The notes under the pieces were generated by a model. The model searched no databases, had not been told where the DNA came from, and saw nothing but the letters and a program-made list of their open reading frames with translations. From Aspidiotus rigidus (Eukaryota; Arthropoda; Insecta; Hemiptera; Diaspididae): DNA of 64,000 nucleotides. A program made the translations under genes and the position numbers. The DNA lies in assembly GCA_035079385.1 (NCBI GenBank), contig JAVHKY010000034.1, positions 992,001-1,056,000 on the forward strand, written 5' to 3'. This document shows positions 56,805 to 64,000 of the stretch, piece after piece (position 1 is the stretch's first letter; each line of letters begins with the position of its first letter).

Positions 56805-59340
56805 CAAGAGTGAATATAGTTGTGTCTTGTGAGGAATAAAATTTCAGTGTCACTACACGTAATTTACGTGACATACTCAGATAATAAAAATTGAACAATA
56901 CGAATAATATCAAGAAGAATAAATGCTGGATTAGTCGATAATCTCGACGTAGAAATCGATCTATCGATTAATTGATAATTTCGATACGGCCACGAGCATT
57001 AAATTCTGGTACTCGCTCGGTCCCTTTTCAATCCTAATTTATATCAAGGGATATCCATGATAATAATGTTTCAAAAATATCTTTTGTCCGAGATTTTTTG
57101 ACTTTTAAAATTGGAAAAATTCTCAACTATTGAGCGATGAACCAGTGGGTCTCGGAAAAATTTCGCTGATGAGCCGAGGTAAAACTATGAAAAAATTCGA
57201 ACTATAGAGGGCGACTTGGGAAAAGTTTACTCATGAGTTGGGAGTTCGAAGAATTTTGATCTCTCAAATCGCACAAAGGTGAAACTTGAAGAAATCTCGT
57301 GGTCAAGATACGAGTAATAATCGACTCCGAATTTTACTTCCCCTTGGAAAATTGAGCCACCTTTCTCCATCACAGTTCTTAATTACGATATCACATAGGT
57401 ACCTCCCGTAGGACTAATTCTTTGCATTCTTCAATTAGCGATCTCAATGAATCCATAGGTTTTTAGAGAGAGGGGGGTGGAGAGCAACCTAATATCTTCT
57501 AAAACTTTTGTGGGCATTTGATATATTAAAACCTCATCAGTCTGTTTAGTCTCGAGAGCCGAATGCGAGACTCGGGAGGAAATCTGCTACCAGTAGGCCC
57601 GCCTAGAAATTGTTCCCCATAATTTTCTCATCACTCTTGATGATTTCTTCATGAATCTGAGCCCGGAGGAAGAAGCTCCCTCTCTCCCGTCAGTAGACGA
57701 GTATTTCGTCGCGAAGAAAAACTTTTGACCGGAATTAGGTCAATGTGAAAGGCTAGTTTGGCCGAACTATTCGCATAAATTAGATCCAGATCTAAAAGAT
57801 TGAGAGCTTTCCCTTCAGCTGAATTATTAAATAGATTTAGAGTATGTTCTCGCCACATGAATTTTAAGTTGGGAGTAAAATTCGACAATCAGTTCCTTGG
57901 AAAGATTTTATTTTCCATCTAACGCTTCTCTGTACCGAAATACTGGCAAAAGCTTAATTGTCTTCGGAACGTCGCCTCCAGAGGGTAAAGAAATAATTTT
58001 TAATCATTCAGCGCAAATTGATTTTCGAGCGTAAAAGTGCGCCAATTTCAGTTGTTCCGTGTCGCATTCACGAAACCTTAATTTATAAATACTTTCAGGA
58101 TCACTGCCAGAATGTACGAATACGATCCTCGTTCAAGTCTCCGTACATGCTACACATGTATTATTGGTAATGTCGAACGTCGTTGTACCGGAAAATTTAC
58201 GATTTTGTCTTGCATTCGATCGTTTCAATTAGTGAAGTACGCGAAGTACGAAATGTCTATTCCAATACTTCGGAGACGCCGTTCAAAAAAATTTAAAATT
58301 ATCAGCAAAACCCTTCAAGATTTAATGGGATATATTTAACGGCGTTACGTCATGATCTCGAGAAGGGTGATTCGTACTGTAATGTCGAGCTCCGTACTCT
58401 AAATACACGAAACTAAGGCCGAGGGTCAGTTTAATTTACATGAAAGACCATTTCCGCGAAGTTTTGGTTTTCTTGATACTCTAACGCGATTTCCAAACAC
58501 TCGAAATTAATGTCCTACCTTCCTTGTTTTCTCTTGTATCCTTCCTCCTTCGGTATACACAGCATACTAAAGTGTTGCGAATGTTCAAAAAACTATTCCC
58601 TGCCATCATATTATTTCCTGCTTTTCTATCCTCTGTTGACTGTATGCTCTTCCCTTGGAAGAACATTTCTAATTTCCCTTTTAAACCTATGTCGAGATAG
58701 ACTCTTTGGTTTTCGAGTACGCGAATTCCGCTTTGAAAAAGAAGAATATTATCTACAACAGCTAACAAATGATACGTGTTAACAAAAAGTTACAGTCGTT
58801 GATTGTGCGGCGCAGCGAAAGAGAATTTTTTTTCATTCCTAATTTTACTACTCAGTGACCTGAAAAAAAACCTCAAGAATAGAAACAGAGGTACCCGGTA
58901 TGGAATTTGATTTTTTTTTCTTTTTTGTGGCCTATTCGTACTCGTTTTGTTTCGTTTTCAAACGTGAATTGGAAACATTTTCCTCATTATCATTCATAAT
59001 TAAAGGGGTATGAAAAGAAACACAATCGCTGTCTATTTTTATGATGTAGAAAAGGCCTTCGTAGCTACGTACTGTAATGCTAAATCCTGCATAGAGTGGA
59101 GGAATTTCCAATAATCACGCCCATCAACGTCGACACAGACATTCACTGTTACATAATTGAGAATAAAATTTGCATCGCATTCTCCGCAGTAGTACAGTCG
59201 ACAAAGACACGCAAAATTCAAACTATGCATTTGGGGTGGAATTTCTAGATTTGAGGAAAAGAAAGGAACTAGTCTTGTTTTGACGAATATCAATTTTTAT
59301 TACTATAATCTTTGGCTCTGCCGTAATCAAAAGAAAAGTT
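56805..59340. other. Non-coding sequence, no gene recognised
   Basis: AT-rich. Around 57.13-57.25 kb diverged words like GACTTGGGAAAAGTTT recall the reversed 45-bp monomer. Frames at 58112-58339 plus and 57649-57888 minus show no known domain. Confidence 0.4.
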
Positions 59341-59351
59341 ACAAAAAACAA

Positions 59352-59410
59352 AGGGCGACCGACGTTTCGAATATGACGATATTCTTCTTCGGGGTCAAGA
59401 TCACTACTGA
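59352..59410 (-). ncRNA. Hammerhead-like motif, likely PLE remnant
   Basis: On the minus strand: GACC (stem I), CCGAAGA in place of CUGAUGA, one extra A, a six-pair stem II (GAAUAU/AUAUUC), GAA, ACGU as stem III, C, then GGUC closing stem I. No PLE coding sequence is recognised next to it. Confidence 0.45.
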
Positions 59411-59579
59411 TGTTTCAAGTTTGATGTTTGGAATGACATACTAAGAATCAAGACCCCTCACTACATGGCTTGAGGAGCTGTGGCATGTTCTTAAAATTAA
59501 TTTTCTGTCAATATCTCGAGTTCTATTAGGCCTGTAAAAATCCTTTCTACACAAACACAATTAGATGTCCCGACTACCC

Positions 59580-59790
59580 TAGAGCCTGAAGTTTTTCCAA
59601 GTCCTGAAAAGCATGACGTGACTACTTGAACGCGCTGCAATTTCAAGGAAGCCGTCGTCTTTCCAAGTCCCCCTCCCCTCTCCGTGACGTCATCAACCTC
59701 GCTCGCGCTCGCGGACGAAAATTTCCTGGAAGTACCCCGAACAGAAGGGATACCGGAATCCCCGCTTAAAATTCCTCGTAAAATTTCCTA
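59580..59790. repeat. Element remnant related to 44400-44520
   Basis: Shares CCAAGTCCCCCTCC, TGACGTCATCAACCTCG-like text and a GTACCCC..GAACAGAAGG end with the locus at 44.4-44.5 kb. Includes AAGGAAGCCGTCGTC, an inverted match to the left end of the minisatellite elements. Confidence 0.55.
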
Positions 59791-59841
59791 GAAGATAGAC
59801 TATTACACTGCCAGCATAAGTATAACGGTTAGCCTAAGAAC

Positions 59842-60351
59842 GACGGCTTCCTTAACAAAGTTAAACGAGGAACGCAGGGAACCTGTTTTATTAGTCAAAT
59901 GGGACTTGGTATTGAAAATTCAAGGAAGCCTAGACCTAGATAAAGCTAGTACAAAGAAGGCCTAGACCTACTATAAGCCTAGTATAATATAGTTTGAGAG
60001 TCTAAATTTTTCTGAGTCGCCCTCTTATCATATATAGCTCGATAGTCGAAATTTTTCCAAGTCCCCCTCCTATCATAATTATATAGCTCTAGAAATTTTT
60101 ACAAGTCCTTCTCCCATCACATATAGCTTGAGAGTCGAAATTTTTTCAAGTCCCCCTCCTATCATATATGGAGCGATAGTCGAAATTTTTCTAAGTCCCC
60201 CTTCTATCATATATAGCTCGAGAGTCGAAATTTTTCTAAGTCCCTCGCCTCTCATATATAGCTCGAGAGTTAAAATTTTTCTAGTTTTTTGCTGGACGGC
60301 GGACGGCAAATTTCTCAAAAACCCCCCTTTAAAACAGATTCCCTGTTAAAA
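59842..60351. mobile_element. TIR element carrying a 45-bp minisatellite, copy 3
   Basis: Starts GACGGCTTCCTTAAC like copy 2, then AAACGAGGAACGCAGGGAAC, about seven diverged monomers (59995-60290), GCTGGACGGCGGACGGC, and ends TTCCCTGTTAAA. The left half has an extra run of CCTAGACCTA-like text not in the other copies. Confidence 0.85.
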
Positions 60352-61056
60352 GTTCATTTAAGCAGTCGAATATCACGTTTTTCGCGCATTTTTTACGTAG
60401 AAAATGCGCTCAACATTTGGTCCATTTTTTTTCGGTCATAAAACGATGAACTTTATACCTACAACAGAGTTTTCGTACTCACTGGATTTGTCTCGTCGAG
60501 ATGTGCCCTCCAGAGGAGACGCGGGGTAGCGGCCAGCACCTAGTCTAGTATACTGTATATTAAGCTGAGTGGCACCCTGAAGCTAAGCACAAGTCTTGTT
60601 ATAGGCCTCACCCTCTCGTGCCCCCTAATCTAGTGTTAGTTCTGCCACATACCACAAAATCGCAAGCGTCATCTTTCAACACAGGCTCTTGTGGAGATTT
60701 GACACCAAATCGCATTTTCCCAAGAAAATATTCAATTTTACCATAGAGTGAAGAGAACAGAATATTACTGAAAGGAATTGTTAAAATTAGATAGAATTAT
60801 TCTGAAGATTCGTTTGAAACTTGAAACTTGGTTTTGCGACTTCAATTATCGATCTCATTAAATTTTGCGTTGGTACGCTAGAACTTATTTTTTAGTTTAA
60901 CTTAAACTCACTCTTCTCCTTTTTGGACTCACAACCATTATGGTTCATTTTTCATCCCATCCATTTCAAACAGGAGAGAATCTTGAGACGAGAACACTAA
61001 TTTTTAAAATGAAGAATAATGAAATAAAATCGACGCGTTTTTGTAAAAATTACAGT
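60352..61056. other. Non-coding sequence, nothing recognised
   Basis: AT-rich spacer between the minisatellite element and a PLE fragment. Confidence 0.45.
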
Positions 61057-61530
61057 CATTCTGGAACCTAACCCTGTTCCCCTCCTCCTTTGCGGACTAC
61101 CTAAAATTCAGAAGGAAAGTGTACCTATGCGGCCGGTAGTCTCATTTGTCTCCTCCCCGACCTACTCCCTTGCGAAATCCCTCGATCGCTGGTTTAAATC
61201 TCGAGTGGAGTTAGAGTCTCCCCATTCAGTATTGAATTCGTGTTCCCTCGTCAACAATCTGAAGGATGTTTCCCTCCCGCTGGGTTCAACTTTATGTCCC
61301 TTCGATTTTGTGGGACTGTTTCCCAACATCTCCAAGGCTGTTTCTATGCAGCGGATGGGTGAGCTAATTGTAAAATATGGTGATCCTCATGAGAAAATGG
61401 GTGATTTCATTGACCTATTGGGTGTCTGTTGGTTCCCGAACTTTTGTAAATTTAATTGTACATTTTACGAGTTCTCTGAAGAGAGTGAGCTGGTTAGATG
61501 GTCGACCCGTGTGTTGATACGCGACCTTGT
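61057..61530 (+). mobile_element. Penelope-like element fragment (RT)
   Basis: One open frame encodes EPNPVPLLLCGLPKIQKESV, PMRPVVSFVSSPTYSLAKSL, PFDFVGLFPNIS (motif A) and VCWFPNFCKFNCTFYEF, collinear with the PLE at 42.3 kb. Coding similarity ends before motif B, where the R1-type LINE fragment begins. Confidence 0.8.
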
Positions 61531-61544
61531 TGAGTGAATTAACC

Positions 61545-61860
61545 AAGATCATGGTCAGCTGAACTTTACCCTGACGCAGGTGTTAAGCGCCCATGGATGC
61601 TTCAGCAAATACCTTTATAAGAAAATAGGGCGAGATGATGGACCACAGCACACCTTACTTGAGTGTGAGGCGGGGAAATGTGAGCGGGGCAAGCTTAGTC
61701 GGTTCTCTGGTAGACGGAGCGCTTGCTCCGAATAGGCTGGTAGCCATCAAATTAGCTTCCAAAGAAGCATGGAACCAGGTGTCTACATTTGCAGCACAGT
61801 CATGAAGAAGAAGATGGACCTGAAATGAAATAGGCAAATGCAGAACCGCTATGGTTCACT
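61545..61860 (+). mobile_element. R1-type LINE, 3'-terminal fragment
   Basis: Encodes LNFTLTQVLSAHGCFSKYLY, then DGPQHTLLECEAGKCERGKL and, in a changed frame, EAWNQVSTFAA with KKKMDLK. This order (LTQ..GHGCF..YL, HTL.EC, W..F...V) is the C-terminal region of R1-clade LINE proteins. It directly abuts the PLE fragment. Confidence 0.7.
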
Positions 61861-64000
61861 CGAGACCTGTGTACTATCCATACACATGGGAAGATTAACC
61901 TCGAAGAAAGAAGGGGAAGAAAAGACTTCAACAGTTACCTACTACATCTGAGGTGGTATTTTTGTTTTGTGTTCTAAAATTTTGCGTGCCTGGGGGCTTC
62001 GCAGCTTGGCAGACGTTGCCCCGAAGAAGAGGGGTTCACCGAGAAGATTCCTTCCTACCCGAAAGGGTCGATTCCGGTGTTCGAGGAAACAAAATTAATG
62101 CAGACGCAACTCGTACCCACTCCACCAGGGAGGAAGGGCGGCGCTGCACATGCGACAAAAGCGATCAATGCCCACAGGTATGAAATTTCCTCTTCGACAA
62201 CAATACCATCGCAGAATGGTTTTAAGCTCTTGCAAGAAAATTCAATGGTAGTCTTTTTTGTTGGATCATTTTCTTTGAGGTCACACTTCCCCTCCTTCAA
62301 TTTCTCGTCAAGAATTTGAGCAATTTGGTTTGGTATGTCGTGCCATGATACTCTGGTCGCCAGGCTGTATGAATGAGGTGGTATTAGCGGCTAAGAAGAC
62401 ATTCATAAGCTTGCATCTACAGGACGGGGCGGCGCAGTCATTGAGCAAGTGAAACAATTTGACTGTTCAATCGTCCACCTATCTCTGTAAATATACATGA
62501 ACCCTAATAAAGTGGATGCTGTTTGACACCTTCGGAACAACGCAGATTTCTCCTATGTCCGATCTTTCATAACTCTTCTTCCTCTCCCGATATGCTGACA
62601 CTGCGTAACAGTTGTTACACATTCTGTACAAATCTTAACACCTTACTTCAGTATTTTAGAGAAATTAGATTCTGCTCGAGCTAATAAAACAAATAGAAGT
62701 TGGTATCGCGAATTTTTCTCCAAATATTAATATTACAACTCTCTAAGAAACTATCTCAACTTGTTCTTTTCCTCTTTATGTAGAGATCTGTCTCGACGGC
62801 CTTAAATATAATTATCGTCGGGTGAATGTTCGCAAATGTAACCCTAGTTTGCATGACTGTTGAATTATAAATTCTTATGCGCGAAAGAACCACTAGTATG
62901 TGGTACGAGTATTAGTTAACCCTCAAGTTCCATTCAGTTGAAGAAACAGATGTACGCTCGTATTACGAAGTTTAGTTCGTATGCTCTCAAAATGAGTATT
63001 CACTTATCCGAACGCCCACATTCCCGTACTTCCGCCCTCGACGATGATGCGCTTCATTACAGTTGATTTAAATAGATAGCTATTCAACGTAAACCTTGCG
63101 AACCTTTCACGCTTGTTATGTGGGAGAGCTCCGCGAGAATGCGATGAAGCGAAATGAAAAAGTAAACTAAAATTCCTTCCTCGCTCGAATACGAATAAAC
63201 AGTTTTGTTTACATCATGTATGAATATATGCGAATAAAGGTACGTGTGTGTGTTTAGCGTTCTGATGCGTGTGCAGACCTTTGTTGTTCTGCAAAATTTC
63301 TAGAGCATTGGGCGAATGGATACTTTACTCTTATTCTCACTTTCGTTTTTTTTTTCACCCCCATACGATTGTCAGTTTCTAAAAACAATTTAGATTTTAC
63401 GATACATCGCACTGATGATGGACTTTTATCCATTCATCATTTGCTCTTTTAAGCTCGAGGTACAAGCGCTTGAATTCATAATGTTTGTATACATATCGCG
63501 AGTATATTACCCATGTTTATTTTGATACGAGATTAGTAAACCTTGTTTGGAATGCAGTAAGTGTGTTGTCTTTTATTATACGTATTTGTAATAAAGTTTG
63601 CTCCGCGTACGTATACAATACTCGTGTTGAGTTCATTTTCTGGATATTTTGCAGCTCGTAAGAAATATCCCTTCTGTTATTTATATAGAACCCATCTTTT
63701 TTGGTCTTCCTCTTTTCTACTACGTACATACATGGCAAAAATTAATGGAAATCGTGACTTCCGTGCGTATACGATGTTTTATAAAATTATCGTTTTGAAA
63801 ACTCCATTTTGGTATGTGCTGTAGTATATCACAATGAACTTCAAGTTTGTATAAATGTTTTCTTGACCGAAAAGAAGGTCTTCTGCACAACTCGTTTTGA
63901 TTTTTATAGTATCCTGGAAGAATCCGCGACGAAAAATGACGACAAGGAGGTGACTAATATCTAGTAGAAGAATTGACCCAATTTTTCTTCTCCTGTTAGA
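61861..64000. other. Non-coding sequence, no gene recognised
   Basis: The stretch 61.95-62.3 kb is richer in G+C and has open frames on both strands (for example CTCDKSDQCPQ ending at a GTATG), but no domain is recognised. The receptor's first exon was not found here. Confidence 0.4.

Noticed and set aside
61953..62319. Open frames on both strands with a Cys-rich segment and a GTATG donor
   Set aside because: No recognisable domain or partner exon; might be a host exon but unsupported.

Overview
This is a eukaryotic window, about one third G+C, with spliced genes, long introns, poly-A-tailed LINEs, Penelope-like elements (PLEs) and many small DNA transposons. The TE mix (R1-type and Jockey-type LINEs, PLEs, hAT-like MITEs, foldback elements) and the aminergic receptor point to an arthropod, most likely an insect. 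I cannot name the species.

Host genes. The backbone is one minus-strand class A GPCR gene of the biogenic-amine group. Six exons can be read from 53299 down to the stop codon at 9180. All five introns have GT/AG borders and all phases agree, giving about 587 residues from the end of TM1 to the C-terminus. The first exon(s), with the N-terminus and most of TM1, are not found and probably lie beyond 64000. Introns range from about 0.5 to 23 kb and hold most of the repeats. Nested in the 12.6-kb intron, on the plus strand, is a small two-exon gene (49932-50320) predicted to encode an 86-residue secreted peptide with no family I recognise.

Layout. 1-9066: non-coding sequence downstream of the receptor, with a long inverted repeat at 5.3 kb and a LINE scrap at 1.5 kb. 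9067-10027: hairpin and last receptor exon. 10.0-33.1 kb (intron): a 6-kb TIR-bounded DNA element holding a higher-order tandem array (11.7-17.8 kb), a decayed GIY-YIG PLE fragment (20.4-20.9 kb), a large PLE with inverted ends, a hammerhead-like motif and a 2.1-kb secondary insertion (22.4-27.1 kb), a tRNA-like sequence, a 105-bp near-perfect palindrome (29.4 kb) and a Jockey-like LINE (30.7-32.8 kb). 33.1-38.8 kb: three receptor exons and a foldback element. 38.8-51.4 kb: an antisense Jockey-like LINE, a PLE copy with 13-bp target-site duplications, a TIR element carrying a 45-bp minisatellite, a second foldback element, MITEs and the nested peptide gene. 51.4-53.3 kb: two receptor exons around a PLE scrap. 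53.3-64 kb: a minisatellite of CRE-like TGACGTCA palindromes split by a hAT-like MITE, another minisatellite-TIR element, and a PLE/R1 LINE junction.

How they relate. The receptor and the peptide are the only host genes I can support. Nearly everything else is transposon sequence in introns. The most unusual points are (1) a receptor tail of about ten degenerate 20-residue Ser/Thr-rich repeats, (2) hammerhead-like folds with a tiny self-complementary stem III at four PLE loci, (3) TIR elements that carry the same 45-bp minisatellite to separate places, and (4) the nested peptide gene.
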